Notes: a model not told the origin generated them from the sequence alone. A DNA stretch of 64,000 bases from Verrucomicrobiota bacterium (GCA_017301975.1 JAFLEI010000003.1:221853-285852), one strand, 5' to 3'; shown: positions 52,394 to 61,305, numbered from the stretch's first letter. Translations and numbers: made by a program.

Positions 52394-54118
52394 ATGAAGA
52401 CCCACCCTCGCTTCTGCATCGCGTTTACCTGCGCCGGCATGCTGGCGTCAGGCCTGCCCGGCCTCCAGGCTCAGCAGCCTGCGGTGCAGCCGGCCGCGAA
52501 TCAGCAGCCTGTCACCCCGCCGCCCCTGCTGCCACCTTCAGACACGAAGGGGCCGCCTCCTGCCCAGTTCGCAGGGAAAATCATCACGGACACCAGCCCC
52601 CTGCCCAACAACGGCCAGCTCCAGATGAGCTACGCCAGCGTGGTGGATAAAATCCTCCCCAGCGTGGTCACCATCTACTCCTCCACGCCCATCAAGACCC
52701 CGGACGTGGAGCAGATCCCGCCGCAGCTCCGCCCCTTCTTCTACCGCTTCTTCGGAGCCCCCGGCGGCTCGGACCCCTTCGGCGGCGGCATGAATGAGGA
52801 CGACGAGCCCGCGCCCGCTCCCCGCCGCCGCGGCCAGCCCCAGCGCCCCCAGCCGCAGCAACCGCCCGCCGACGACGATGCCCACCAGGAGCGCGGTGTC
52901 GGCTCCGGCATGATCATCACCGCCGACGGCTACATCATCACCAACAACCACGTGGTGGCTGAAGCCAAAAAGATCGAGGTCTCCGTGGACATCAACGGCG
53001 CCACCAAGACCTACAAGGCCACCGTGATCGGCACGGACCCCCTCACCGACGTCGCCCTCATCAAGATCGACGCCACCGGCCTCACGCCCGCCACGCTGGG
53101 AGACAGCTCCAAGCTCCGCGTGGGAGACGTCGTTCTCGCCGCCGGTGCGCCCATGGAGCTCAGCCGCTCCGTCACCCAGGGCATCGTCAGCGCGCTGGGC
53201 CGCAGCAATGAAGGCATCGTGGGCAAGGGCAACGGCCGCGGCGGCCGCGTCCAGGGCTACGAGGACTTCATCCAGACAGACGCCTCCATCAATCCCGGCA
53301 ATTCCGGCGGCCCGCTGGTGGACGGCATGGGCCGCGTCATCGGCATCAGCACCGCCATCCTCTCCCGCACCGGAATGAACGCCGGCATCGGCTTTGCCAT
53401 CCCCATCAACATGGCGCTCCACATTGTGGAAGACCTGCTGGACGACGGCGCGGTGCAGCGCGGCTTCCTCGGCGTGCAGATCACCGATCTCGACGGCGCC
53501 CTCGCGGAACGCCTCGGCTTCAAGGAGCAGGGCGGCGCGGTCGTCATGATGGTGGGAGCAGGCTCCCCTGCGGAAAAGGCCGGCATCCAGCTCGAAGACG
53601 TCATTGTGGCCATCAATGGCCAGCGTGTGGACAGCAGCAGCCGTCTGCGCCTCATCGTCAGCGGCACCAAGCCCGGCAGCCAGATTCCCATCGATGTGAT
53701 GCGCGGCGGCAAGCGCATGACCGTCAATGCCGTCTTGGAAGCGCTTCCGGAGGAGGCCCTTTCGGAGCTCGGCAGCGGCCAGCGCGGCGTCCCGCGCGCA
53801 GGCGCCGGTGCGGCGCAGGGCCAGGACAACATCGGTGAACTCGTCAGCGGCGTCACCGTCCAGACTCTTACGCCAGCCCTGCGGGAGCGCCATGACATCC
53901 CCGGCAACGTCAACGGCGTCATCGTCACCAAGGTGGACGCAGACAGCCGCGCCGCCGCCATGGGCGTGGAGGAAAACGACGTCATCTCCCACGTGAACCG
54001 CAAGCCCGTGGCCAACGCCGCCGAGGCCCGCACCCTCGCCAAAGGCAGCGACAAAACCGTCCTCCTCCGCGTCTGGCGCAAAGGCGACACCATGCTGCTC
54101 ATGATCGGCAACAACTGA
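52394..54118 (+). CDS. periplasmic HtrA/DegP-family serine protease with two PDZ domains
   Basis: A 574-residue protein: signal peptide (MKTHPRFCIAFTCAGMLASG), a long Pro/Gln/Ala-rich linker, then the protease with His186 (NNHVVAE), Asp219 (DPLTDVALIKID) and Ser304 (NPGNSGGPLVD). Two PDZ domains follow (RGFLGVQITDLDGALAERLG; GVTVQTLTPALRERHDIPG). A Pro/Arg/Gln-rich insert at about 138-165 is unusual. It degrades misfolded envelope proteins and may act as a chaperone. ATG 52394 is chosen because the signal begins there; an open frame continues upstream. Terminator at 54138. Confidence 0.94.
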   Translation: MKTHPRFCIAFTCAGMLASGLPGLQAQQPAVQPAANQQPVTPPPLLPPSDTKGPPPAQFAGKIITDTSPLPNNGQLQMSYASVVDKILPSVVTIYSSTPIKTPDVEQIPPQLRPFFYRFFGAPGGSDPFGGGMNEDDEPAPAPRRRGQPQRPQPQQPPADDDAHQERGVGSGMIITADGYIITNNHVVAEAKKIEVSVDINGATKTYKATVIGTDPLTDVALIKIDATGLTPATLGDSSKLRVGDVVLAAGAPMELSRSVTQGIVSALGRSNEGIVGKGNGRGGRVQGYEDFIQTDASINPGNSGGPLVDGMGRVIGISTAILSRTGMNAGIGFAIPINMALHIVEDLLDDGAVQRGFLGVQITDLDGALAERLGFKEQGGAVVMMVGAGSPAEKAGIQLEDVIVAINGQRVDSSSRLRLIVSGTKPGSQIPIDVMRGGKRMTVNAVLEALPEEALSELGSGQRGVPRAGAGAAQGQDNIGELVSGVTVQTLTPALRERHDIPGNVNGVIVTKVDADSRAAAMGVEENDVISHVNRKPVANAAEARTLAKGSDKTVLLRVWRKGDTMLLMIGNN

Positions 54119-54137
54119 GCCGCTGAAGATTCAAGAG

Positions 54138-54172
54138 CCCGCGTGTGCTGTGAGGCATGCGCGGGTTTTTTT
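54138..54172 (+). terminator. Rho-independent terminator after htrA
   Basis: Stem cccgcgtgtgc (54138-54148) with gcatgcgcggg (54155-54165), 11 bp including two G-U pairs, then seven T. Confidence 0.9.
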
Positions 54173-54366
54173 GTGGACGCAGCCCGCCGGGAGACGTTCG
54201 GTTTGCCGCAGAGAGGCAAAGGAGCAGAGGTGGCAGAGATAGAAATTCTTCCCTGTTCCCTCTGCCTCTCCGCCCCTTGTATGTCTGAGGCGTCCTGATT
54301 TCGAAGCGCTCTGCGGCAGCTTCGAACATGCCTGCGGCTTCCTGGATGGAGGGCTCGGAAGCGCGG

Positions 54367-54525
54367 AGCGCTGGCACAATCGTGGCCGTGGGTGCCAACC
54401 CACGGTAACGTGTCACCCATGAGGTTGAATCCGGTGGAACCGCGTAGCGGTGACACAGAAGCTCCGTGCCGGGTGTTCACCGATGCGCGATGGCACCCAC
54501 GGCTATTTTTGTGCCAGCCCTGCCG
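54367..54525. repeat. nested inverted-repeat element, CCGTGGGT family
   Basis: GTGG plus hairpin ccgtgggt-gcca-acccacgg (54382-54405), then a gtgtcacc/ggtgacac pair enclosing gaaccgcgtagcggtgacaca (54436-54456, inner stem ccgc-gta-gcgg), then an inverted partial copy of the left end (ggcacccacggctatttttg, about 54492-54511, followed by gtgccagc). The same two modules occur in the same order at 61702-61777. The gap 54173-54366 shows nothing recognisable. Confidence 0.75.
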
Positions 54526-54559
54526 GGTTGCGATCCGTTGTCATGGAACAAAGATCTCC

Positions 54560-54576
54560 CTGTTCCTCAGGAACAG
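54560..54576. repeat. single CTGTTCC hairpin (REP-like)
   Basis: ctgttcc-tca-ggaacag, the same stem as in the elements at 41770 and 50574, followed by ctctag. It sits 14 bases before the TatD-like gene start and would shape its 5' leader. Confidence 0.55.
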
Positions 54577-54590
54577 CTCTAGTTTGCCCC

Positions 54591-55391
54591 ATGCTCTACG
54601 ACGCCCACAATCATCTCCAGGACGAGCGGCTCGACCCGTGGCGTGAGCAGATCCTCCCCATGCTGCCGCAGAGCGGCCTTGGGGAGATGATCGTCAACGG
54701 CTCCAGCGAGGAAGACTGGCCCGCCGTGGCGGAGCTCGCCCGCAGGCACACCTGGATCCGCCCCGCCTTTGGCCTGCACCCATGGTATGTCAAGGAGCGC
54801 ACCCAGGACTGGGACACCACGCTCAAGCAGCATCTGGTATCCCATCCCCGCGCCGTGGTGGGAGAGATCGGCCTGGACCGCTGGATCGAAAACCCGGACA
54901 TCGAGGCCCAGCTCGAATGCCTCCGCACGCAGCTCGCGCTCGCTGTGGAGCTGGACCGCCCCGCCACGATCCACTGCCTGCGCGCCTTCGGCCTGCTGGA
55001 GGAAACGCTTCGCAGCATTCCGCTGCCACGCCGTGGATTCCTGCTGCACTCGTACGGCGGCCCGGCGGAGATGATCCCGTCCTTCGTCAAACTCGGCGCT
55101 TACTTCTCCCTCAGCCCCTACTTCGGCCACCCGCGCAAAGCCGCGCAGTTGGAGACTTTCGCCAAGGTCCCGCTGGACCGCCTCCTCGCCGAAACCGACG
55201 CCCCCGACATGTGGCCGCCCGATGAGCTGAATCCCCACCCCCTGCACGCAGCCGATGGCAAGCCGCTGAATCACCCGGCGAATCTCAAAGTGAGCTACGA
55301 GCTGCTGGCGCAGGTGCGCGGGATGGGCGTGGATGAACTGGAAGAGATCATCGCCAAAAATTACGACACGCTCTTTGGCACCTCCCATTGA
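54591..55391 (+). CDS. TatD-family metal-dependent hydrolase
   Basis: A 266-residue TIM-barrel protein: N-terminal DAHNHLQDE (metal-binding HxH), FGLHPWYVKER, VVGEIGLDRW (bridging Glu), TIHCLRAFG, FLLHSYGGPAEMIPSF and LAETDAPDM (Asp). TatD proteins are DNases or D-aminoacyl-related hydrolases; this one belongs to the YcfH/TatD branch, but its substrate is unknown. ATG 54591 is the first start before the HxH motif. Confidence 0.92.
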   Translation: MLYDAHNHLQDERLDPWREQILPMLPQSGLGEMIVNGSSEEDWPAVAELARRHTWIRPAFGLHPWYVKERTQDWDTTLKQHLVSHPRAVVGEIGLDRWIENPDIEAQLECLRTQLALAVELDRPATIHCLRAFGLLEETLRSIPLPRRGFLLHSYGGPAEMIPSFVKLGAYFSLSPYFGHPRKAAQLETFAKVPLDRLLAETDAPDMWPPDELNPHPLHAADGKPLNHPANLKVSYELLAQVRGMGVDELEEIIAKNYDTLFGTSH

Positions 55392-55565
55392 ATCCCCTGG
55401 CCTCTAGAATCTGGCCCTCCCTCGACCCGCTGCGCTCCGGTTCCAAATTCACTCTGCGCAGCCATTGCGCCTACGTTCCGACAACGTCACCACGTTCCGC
55501 GCGCCTCAATAACTCTTGCGCTGCATTGAGACAGGGCCAACGCTGGCCCGCCCCCTGCTCTCATC

Positions 55566-56984
55566 ATGCCATCCATGCGCAAAACCAAAATCCTCTGCAC
55601 TCTCGGCCCTGCCACGGAGAGTCCTGAAGTCCTCGCCAGTTTGATCGCCAAAGGTGCCGACGTCATCCGCCTGAACATGAGCCACGCCTCCCATGACTGG
55701 GTGCGCACCGTTTACGCCCGCGTGCGCGAGGCCGCCGCCGCTTCCAAGCGTGAAATCGCCGTCCTCATGGATCTCACCGGGCCCAGCATCCGCACGGGCG
55801 ATGTGGAGCAGCCCTGGCAGCTTCAGGTGGGCGACACCGTGGAGTTCCGCTGCAAGGCCGAAGTCCCCCCGAGCACGCCGTATTCCGTCAGCGTCAATTA
55901 TCCGGAGCTGGGGAAGGACCTCAAAATCGGCGACACCATCATGGTGGATGGCGGCATGATCCAGGTGAAGGCCACGGAGGTGTCCACCCTCCGCGTCATC
56001 GGCACCGTCATGACCAAGGGCGAGATGAAATCCCGCCGCCACATCAATCTCCCCGGCGTGCCCGTGCGCCTGCCGCCTCTCACGCAAAAAGACTACGCCG
56101 ATCTCGATCTCGGCGTGGAGCTGGGCGTGGATTTCTTCGCCCTCAGCTTCGCGCGTGAGCCCGGCCACCTGCAGCACCTGCAGCTCCTGCTTGAGCAAAA
56201 GCAGAGCAAGGCGCGCGTCATCGCCAAGATCGAAAACCAGCAGGCCATCGACAACATCGACGCCCTCGTGGAGGCCTCCGGCGGCATCATGATCGCCCGT
56301 GGGGATCTCGGCAGCGAGTGCCCCATCGAAGACCTGCCGCTCATCCAGCGCCAGATCGTCGAGCGCTGCTCCTACCACGGCCGCAAAGTCATCGTGGCCA
56401 CGCAGATGCTGGAGAGCATGATCGAAAACCCGGTGCCCACCCGCGCGGAAGTCACCGACATCTTCAACGCCGTCATCGAGCAGGTGGACTGCGTGATGCT
56501 CAGCGGCGAGACCAGCGTGGGCCGCTACCCGGAGAAATGCGTGGAGGTGCTGGACACCGTGATCAGCCGCATCGAGCAAAAATATCCCTCCGGCCGCTTC
56601 GCCAGCGATGCCCCGCTCAAGACCAACAAGCACAAGACCGTGAAGGCCGCCATCCTGCTGGCCAACAGCATCCCCGGCAGCAAGCTGCTCGTCTTCACCA
56701 TCCGTGGCGTCATGGCGCATCTGCTGGCACATCAGCGCCCGGAGTTTGCCCCCATCTTTGCCTTCACGCCCAATCTGCACGTCAGCCGCACGCTGGTCAC
56801 CGCCCGTGGCGTGAACCCCTTCGTGCTGCAGTTCACCGAGGGCGACCCCGAGGCGGCCATCCGCAATGCCCTGGACCTGCTGCGCCGGGAAAAGCACATC
56901 AAGCACGGCGATCCCCTCGTCATCCTCAGCGATGCGCTTTATGACGGCATCAATGTGGATGCCATCCTGCTGCGCGAGGCTTGA
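55566..56984 (+). CDS. pyk: pyruvate kinase
   Basis: A 472-residue pyruvate kinase: TKILCTLGPATESPEVL, RLNMSHASHDW, AVLMDLTGPSIRTG, the K+/Mg2+ site VIAKIENQQAIDNIDALVEA, IARGDLGSECPIEDLP and MLSGETSVGRYPEKCVEVLD. Domain C is present but short. It makes ATP from phosphoenolpyruvate. An ATG at 55575-55577 (MRKTK) is an alternative start. The C-terminal allosteric region gives no clear effector motif. Monocistronic. Confidence 0.97.
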   Translation: MPSMRKTKILCTLGPATESPEVLASLIAKGADVIRLNMSHASHDWVRTVYARVREAAAASKREIAVLMDLTGPSIRTGDVEQPWQLQVGDTVEFRCKAEVPPSTPYSVSVNYPELGKDLKIGDTIMVDGGMIQVKATEVSTLRVIGTVMTKGEMKSRRHINLPGVPVRLPPLTQKDYADLDLGVELGVDFFALSFAREPGHLQHLQLLLEQKQSKARVIAKIENQQAIDNIDALVEASGGIMIARGDLGSECPIEDLPLIQRQIVERCSYHGRKVIVATQMLESMIENPVPTRAEVTDIFNAVIEQVDCVMLSGETSVGRYPEKCVEVLDTVISRIEQKYPSGRFASDAPLKTNKHKTVKAAILLANSIPGSKLLVFTIRGVMAHLLAHQRPEFAPIFAFTPNLHVSRTLVTARGVNPFVLQFTEGDPEAAIRNALDLLRREKHIKHGDPLVILSDALYDGINVDAILLREA

Positions 56985-57036
56985 AAGCGCCCCGGGCCGA
57001 CGCAAATTGAGGCCGGTGCCCGCCGTATCCCTGACC

Positions 57037-57822
57037 ATGCGATCCGCCTGTCTGTTCGTTCTCTCCTTTCTCATCACCCCCATGGTGCTGGCGGAGAGCC
57101 GTGTCTTCGTCAGCCTCGTCGGCAGCCTGCTGGAGGCCGAGATCACCTCCGTGTCTGGCGACAGCGTGACGCTGAAGCGCAGCAGCGATCTGCAGCCCCT
57201 CGTGGTCAGCCGCAAGACCCTCTGCAAGGAAGACGGCGCCTACATTGACCGCTGGGTGCAGCAGCACCCGGACCTTGCCACCTCCCCTGCACCCTCCGCA
57301 GCGGGCCCCGCTGCCCCGGTGCAAAAATACCGCCTGTCCTGCCAGACCCTGCCTTCCAAGAGCAACCGCAGCGGCGGAGACATCTACCAGCGCACCTTTG
57401 AGTACACCTACAACTTCAACCTCAGCAACAACGAGGTGAACCGCGACCTGCAGGATGCCCGCGGCCTGGCCCTGATCCTGGCCAAAAACACCGCCGACCG
57501 CAACGGCGACCTCATCGTGCTGCAAAAGGAGGAGTTTGACGTCTCCATGCGCGCCCAGTCCAAGATGGTGCACACCACGCAGCCCGTGCGCCTCACTTAC
57601 TTTGTGGGCGGCGACTCGTCGGACGCCGGGGTCAAAAGCTATGGCTACGTGCTCATCATTCGCGATGCCGCAGGCAACGTCCTGCACGTGGAGGCCAGCC
57701 CTGACACCAGCGCGAAGTTCGCCAAGGAGATCCTCGCCCTGCCCGAAGCCCCCTGCATGGTGGACCGGGACTTCAAACTCAAGCCCAAGGCTGAACTGCC
57801 GCTGGGCTACATCACCTTCTGA
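57037..57822 (+). CDS. secreted protein with SHD1-like N-terminal domain
   Basis: A 261-residue secreted protein: signal peptide (MRSACLFVLSFLITPMVLAE), then a beta-barrel-like SLA1-homology-1-type segment (EAEITSVSGDSVTLKRSSDL, LCKEDGAYIDRW) frequent in Planctomycete and Verrucomicrobia exported proteins. A Pro/Ala linker and an unfamiliar C-terminal domain follow. It begins 52 bases after pyk, so co-transcription is possible but not obvious. Function unknown; the SHD1-like call is by pattern. Confidence 0.7.
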   Translation: MRSACLFVLSFLITPMVLAESRVFVSLVGSLLEAEITSVSGDSVTLKRSSDLQPLVVSRKTLCKEDGAYIDRWVQQHPDLATSPAPSAAGPAAPVQKYRLSCQTLPSKSNRSGGDIYQRTFEYTYNFNLSNNEVNRDLQDARGLALILAKNTADRNGDLIVLQKEEFDVSMRAQSKMVHTTQPVRLTYFVGGDSSDAGVKSYGYVLIIRDAAGNVLHVEASPDTSAKFAKEILALPEAPCMVDRDFKLKPKAELPLGYITF

Positions 57823-57828
57823 GGCACA

Positions 57829-57896
57829 AGGCCGCTGCGGGAGTCAGGAGACTCCCGCGTCTTCGTTGCCAAGGCCCCCCGCAAGCAGCGGCCTAC
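57829..57896. repeat. REP-like element with nested stems
   Basis: Outer stem ggccgctgc (57830-57838)/gcagcggcc (57885-57893) encloses hairpin gcgggagtc-agga-gactcccgc (57837-57858). CTAC at 57893-57896 gives GTAG on the minus strand and overlaps the TAG stop of the 51-residue membrane protein gene. Same GTAG-plus-hairpin architecture as the other elements. Confidence 0.7.
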
Positions 57897-58048
57897 AGGC
57901 CCATGAGCAGCAGCACGCCCGCCACGATGGCGAGGATGGGCACCAGAATGCTGAGAGCGCCCAGCGTGACGCCAAAAGCCCCCATGAAGCCCGAAATGAT
58001 GAGATAGATGGCCAGGACGAGCAGGCCGCGATTTTTGGTGATGTTCAT
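57893..58048 (-). CDS. 51-residue small membrane protein
   Basis: The minus-strand ATG at 58046-58048 starts MNITKNRGLLVLAIYLIISG, followed by GFMGAFGVTLGALSILVPIL and AIVAGVLLLMGL: two hydrophobic helices joined by a glycine-rich turn. Such tiny two-helix proteins are common and mostly unnamed. Its TAG stop is shared with the hairpin repeat's GTAG. Downstream partner of the peptidoglycan-binding protein gene (gap of 56 bases). Confidence 0.7.
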   Translation of the reverse strand: MNITKNRGLLVLAIYLIISGFMGAFGVTLGALSILVPILAIVAGVLLLMGL

Positions 58049-58104
58049 GGGTTTGAAATTCGGTTGAGGTTGAGTGGAAAATGTTGTCGCCGCCGCCCCT
58101 TCAT

Positions 58105-58749
58105 TCACTGCACCCCGAGCGCCCTCAGCAGCGCCGGCACGATGGAGTTGGTGACGCTCATGTTATGGTCCTGCTGATACCGCGCGATGGCGTTCAGGGT
58201 CTGCGGCCCGATCCGGCCATCCACGGGTCCTTGATAATAACCGAGCCGTGCCAGCGCCTCCTGCACGGCGATCTCATCCGCCGCATACTGGTTGTTGGGC
58301 TGGAAGGCGTAGCCGCGTGGGAAGTTTTGACGATTGGGGAAGAACCTCACGTCCGGGGCCTCATAATAATAAGGCGAGTTCGGCGGCCCGTAGTAGTAGC
58401 CGCGGCCCGCATAACCGATGCCCGGTGACAGAACGAAAGACGACCGTGGGTAGGCGAGGTAAACCACCTTGGGGTGACCCTTGGGCTTGAATTGGTTCAC
58501 GAAATTCTTCTCGATCTTTTTGTCGATCTTGGGCGCGTGCTTGTCGAATTTGACCTCGTGCTTGGGCGGGCCGGCGTCATGTTTGCCGCTGTTGCCATGA
58601 GCCTTGCCCGCGGGGCCGTTGCCGTGACCGTGGCCTGGGCCTTTGTCTTTGGCGTAAGCGGCCGGCATCAGTGCCAGCGACAGTGAAAGGACCGCCACCG
58701 GAGCGGCCGCACTGAAAGTCCGGTAAAGAGATAAAGGGGATGTTTTCAT
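58105..58749 (-). CDS. secreted peptidoglycan-binding-domain protein
   Basis: A 214-residue protein with a signal peptide, a His/Gly/Lys-rich low-complexity stretch (about 35-85), a Tyr/Pro-rich segment, and a C-terminal PG_binding_1 domain (QEALARLGYYQGPVDGRIGP, then TLNAIARYQQDHNM). It should bind cell wall and possibly anchor other factors. It lies 62 bases downstream of the L,D-transpeptidase gene in the same direction, so a cell-wall operon is likely. Confidence 0.85.
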   Translation of the reverse strand: MKTSPLSLYRTFSAAAPVAVLSLSLALMPAAYAKDKGPGHGHGNGPAGKAHGNSGKHDAGPPKHEVKFDKHAPKIDKKIEKNFVNQFKPKGHPKVVYLAYPRSSFVLSPGIGYAGRGYYYGPPNSPYYYEAPDVRFFPNRQNFPRGYAFQPNNQYAADEIAVQEALARLGYYQGPVDGRIGPQTLNAIARYQQDHNMSVTNSIVPALLRALGVQ

Positions 58750-58811
58750 AGAGGGGAAGGGGATGTTGATACCATTGAATCGCGTCTCAGCCGCGTTTGG
58801 ACCTTTTCGTC

Positions 58812-59372
58812 TCAGGGTTCGATGGTCACAGGCGTGCCCACTGACACATTGTGGTAGAAGGCGGCGGCCATGAAGCCGGGCATGCGGATGCAGCCGTGGG
58901 AGGCCGGGTAGCCCGGCAGGTAGCCCTCATGCATGCCGGTGCCGCCGACGATGCGCATGAAATACGGCATCTTGGCGCCGTCATAGATTGCGCCCTTGGG
59001 CTTGGGGTCCTTGCTGGTGTCCACGTCCTTCTGGATCACATTCCCGTCGGCATCCACGTAGTCGCCAAACAGCGAGGACACATGATCGATGTCTTTTTCA
59101 ATGATGTGGAAGCTCCCGGTCACTGTGTCGCGGCCTTCGCGTCCGGAGGAGATTTCAGACACCCCGGCAAGCTGTCCGCCCTTGTAGAAATACGCGCGCT
59201 GCTCTGAAAGGCTGATGCGGACCGAAGGGCTGCCGGTCAGGAAGTCGCCGTCCCAGTACGATTGCTGCATGGGGGGCGGGGGCGGGGGAAGGGGCTCGGC
59301 ACAGCCTGGCAGCAGGCAGAGCAGGGCGGCGGTGAGAAGGAGGGAAGAGGCATGAGTGAGGGCGGAGGGCAT
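58812..59372 (-). CDS. L,D-transpeptidase (YkuD) lipoprotein
   Basis: A 186-residue lipoprotein: lipobox LLPGC around residue 24, then a Pro-rich spacer (LPPPPPPM), and a YkuD domain with VRISLSEQRAYFYKGG and the catalytic HGCIRMP (His and Cys). It forms 3-3 crosslinks or attaches proteins to peptidoglycan. The ATG at 59370-59372 is chosen since it gives the lipobox signal; the longer frame adds 16 residues. Likely co-transcribed with the PG-binding gene. Confidence 0.9.
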   Translation of the reverse strand: MPSALTHASSLLLTAALLCLLPGCAEPLPPPPPPMQQSYWDGDFLTGSPSVRISLSEQRAYFYKGGQLAGVSEISSGREGRDTVTGSFHIIEKDIDHVSSLFGDYVDADGNVIQKDVDTSKDPKPKGAIYDGAKMPYFMRIVGGTGMHEGYLPGYPASHGCIRMPGFMAAAFYHNVSVGTPVTIEP

Positions 59373-59632
59373 TGCGTCGAGGGTAGGGAGAAGATCTGGC
59401 TGGCGCGATGAGGTGTTCACCCCAGGGGGTCGGCATCAGCCTCTGACAATTCATCGGATGAACCCACCAAACAGCCTTCTCTACCTGCGGCGTGTTCCGC
59501 CGCGCCGGAGCCTATGCCGGCACTCAGCCGCCTTATGGCTGATGGCCGATGCATCAGATTTCAATTGACCATGACGGCCGTTTTTGCCTCAGCGCCGATT
59601 CATGGGGGAATAACTCACTCTGCATCCCAACC

Positions 59633-59776
59633 ATGAACATCCTTCTCATCCTCCTCATCCTGCTGCTCATCGGCGGCGGCGGCTACGGTTTCAGCGCCGG
59701 CAATATGTATGTCGGCGGCGGTGCCAGCCTTCTCGTCATCATCCTTGTTGTATTGCTCCTCACCGGGCGGATATAA
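59633..59776 (+). CDS. DUF3309-like small membrane protein, copy 1
   Basis: A 47-residue protein: MNILLILLILLLIGGGGYGF, then SAGNMYVGGGASLLVIILVV and LLLTGRI, two hydrophobic helices around a glycine-rich middle. It resembles DUF3309 proteins. It is 61 bases upstream of the Tyr-rich lipoprotein gene. A near-identical copy lies at 60649. Confidence 0.8.
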   Translation: MNILLILLILLLIGGGGYGFSAGNMYVGGGASLLVIILVVLLLTGRI

Positions 59777-59837
59777 GAAGGTCGGCATCTTTCGCGGCTG
59801 ATCGTCCGCACTACCCAACCCCGCCTCATCGCACCCC

Positions 59838-60410
59838 ATGAAACTCAGTCCCTTTCTCCTCCTCATCCCTGCCATTGCCACCCTGACCCTCGCATCCTGT
59901 GTAGATCCGATGATGGGCGGGGGCGGCTATTCCAACAACGGCGGCGGCTACGGCGGCGGCTTCAACACCTACTCGACGCTTCCGCCGAACTATTCCGGCA
60001 GCGCCTACTATTATCAGGGCCGCTATTATTCAGGCGGCCAGTATCAAACCGGGCGCTACACCTACCAGGGCAGGCCCTACTCGAGCCGCTACTTCCACAA
60101 CGGTCATTACTATTACGGCGGCCAGCACCAGAACCACTCGCACCCCTCCAGCTACCGTCCCTCAAGCAGCCGCCCGTCGAGCAACTATCCTTCGAGCTAC
60201 CGTCCCTCCAGCAACTACCCTTCGAGCAATCACAACTCGAACTACCAACCGTCGAGCCATCACTCTTCCGGCGGCCACCCATCCAGCTATCCTTCCAGCA
60301 GCCACTCATCCGGCCGCTATCCATCGAGTGGACGCTCATCGGGCGGCCATTCGGATCACGACCATTCGGATCATCGTGAAGATTGGCGCCGGTCTTCAGA
60401 CCGCCGTTAA
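59838..60410 (+). CDS. Tyr/Ser-rich lipoprotein, copy 1
   Basis: A 190-residue lipoprotein: lipobox ASC at residues 19-21 (MKLSPFLLLIPAIATLTLAS leader). Mature N-terminal module: LPPNYSGSAYYYQGRYYSGG, then QTGRYTYQGRPYSSRYFHNG and HYYYGGQH. The C-terminal half is a run of SSYRPSS/SSNYPSS-type repeats, ending His/Asp/Arg-rich. Probably a surface or matrix protein. Paralogue at 60840 lacks the Ser-repeat tail. Terminator follows at 60441. Confidence 0.8.
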   Translation: MKLSPFLLLIPAIATLTLASCVDPMMGGGGYSNNGGGYGGGFNTYSTLPPNYSGSAYYYQGRYYSGGQYQTGRYTYQGRPYSSRYFHNGHYYYGGQHQNHSHPSSYRPSSSRPSSNYPSSYRPSSNYPSSNHNSNYQPSSHHSSGGHPSSYPSSSHSSGRYPSSGRSSGGHSDHDHSDHREDWRRSSDRR

Positions 60411-60440
60411 CAGCGGAGTTTCCGTCTAACGAAGCCTTCA

Positions 60441-60475
60441 GGGTGGGGAAGTGTCACAGCTTCTCCACCCTTTTT
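60441..60475 (+). terminator. Rho-independent terminator
   Basis: 11-bp stem gggtggggaag (60441-60451)/cttctccaccc (60460-60470, one G-U), 8-base loop, five T. It separates the two copies of the DUF3309-like/lipoprotein module. Confidence 0.92.
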
Positions 60476-60648
60476 GCGTACCGCAACCGTGAGTGCTCCG
60501 CTCCGGACTCCGCAATCGATGAGGCGCCGGGGTGATTTTTTTCGGCAACCGCCAGCATGGCCCTCCGCTGCGGCATCCGTTTCTACCACGACGTGCGATT
60601 TAGGGATGAACGCAGCCGCATTGAAAACTTAACCCGCCTTCTCCTGCC

Positions 60649-60792
60649 ATGAATATCCTCCTCATTCTTCTCATTATCCTGCTCATCGGTGGTGGCGGGT
60701 ATGGTTTCCGCTCCGGCAATCATTACGTCGGCGGCGGCGCCAGCCTTCTGGTCATCATCCTCCTTGTCCTGCTCCTCACGGGCCGGATTTGA
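60649..60792 (+). CDS. DUF3309-like small membrane protein, copy 2
   Basis: A 47-residue protein differing from the copy at 59633 at only a handful of residues (MNILLILLIILLIGGGGYGF, RSGNHYVGGGASLLVIILLV, then LLLTGRI). 47 bases upstream of the second Tyr-rich lipoprotein gene. Found from the sequence directly as ATG 60649 to TGA 60790-60792. Confidence 0.8.
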   Translation: MNILLILLIILLIGGGGYGFRSGNHYVGGGASLLVIILLVLLLTGRI

Positions 60793-60839
60793 GAGGGGTC
60801 CCGTCCCTGCGCAGACACCCGTTTCAGAACTGCCATCTC

Positions 60840-61205
60840 ATGAAACTTCCTACCAGCCTCCTGCTCGTGCCCGCGCTTGCGTTTGCCGCGCTGGCCCTCT
60901 CTTCGTGTGAGGACCCGTCGATGCCGCCCGCCGGGCCCAAAGTTTACACCAAGCTTCCCGCCCGCCACACCGGCAGCGCCTATTACCATCAGGGCCGCTA
61001 TTACACCGGCGGCCAGTATCAAACCGGCACCTTCACCCACGAAGGCCGCCAGTATACCAGCCGCTACTACCACGACGGCCAGTACTACTACGGCGGCGAG
61101 CACAAGAATTTCCCCCGTGAAAACCATCGGTTCCAGCACGGCGACTTCCCCGCAGGCAACTACCCGGACGGCAACTACCAGGGCGTGAGCTGGAACGAAC
61201 CCTGA
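60840..61205 (+). CDS. Tyr-rich lipoprotein, copy 2
   Basis: A 121-residue lipoprotein: lipobox SSC after a MKLPTSLLLVPALAFAALAL leader. Mature module LPARHTGSAYYHQGRYYTGG, QTGTFTHEGRQYTSRYYHDG and QYYYGGEH aligns closely with the copy at 59838. It lacks the long Ser/Tyr/Pro repeat tail, ending NYQGVSWNEP instead. Confidence 0.8.
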   Translation: MKLPTSLLLVPALAFAALALSSCEDPSMPPAGPKVYTKLPARHTGSAYYHQGRYYTGGQYQTGTFTHEGRQYTSRYYHDGQYYYGGEHKNFPRENHRFQHGDFPAGNYPDGNYQGVSWNEP

Positions 61206-61305
61206 CCGCCAGATAGCGAGTGATGGGAGATTTTGTGAGCCTGTCTGCAAACACTGGATGCCGAATTTAAAGTGCGGGATAAGTTCGGCCCGGCCATCAA
61301 CAAGC

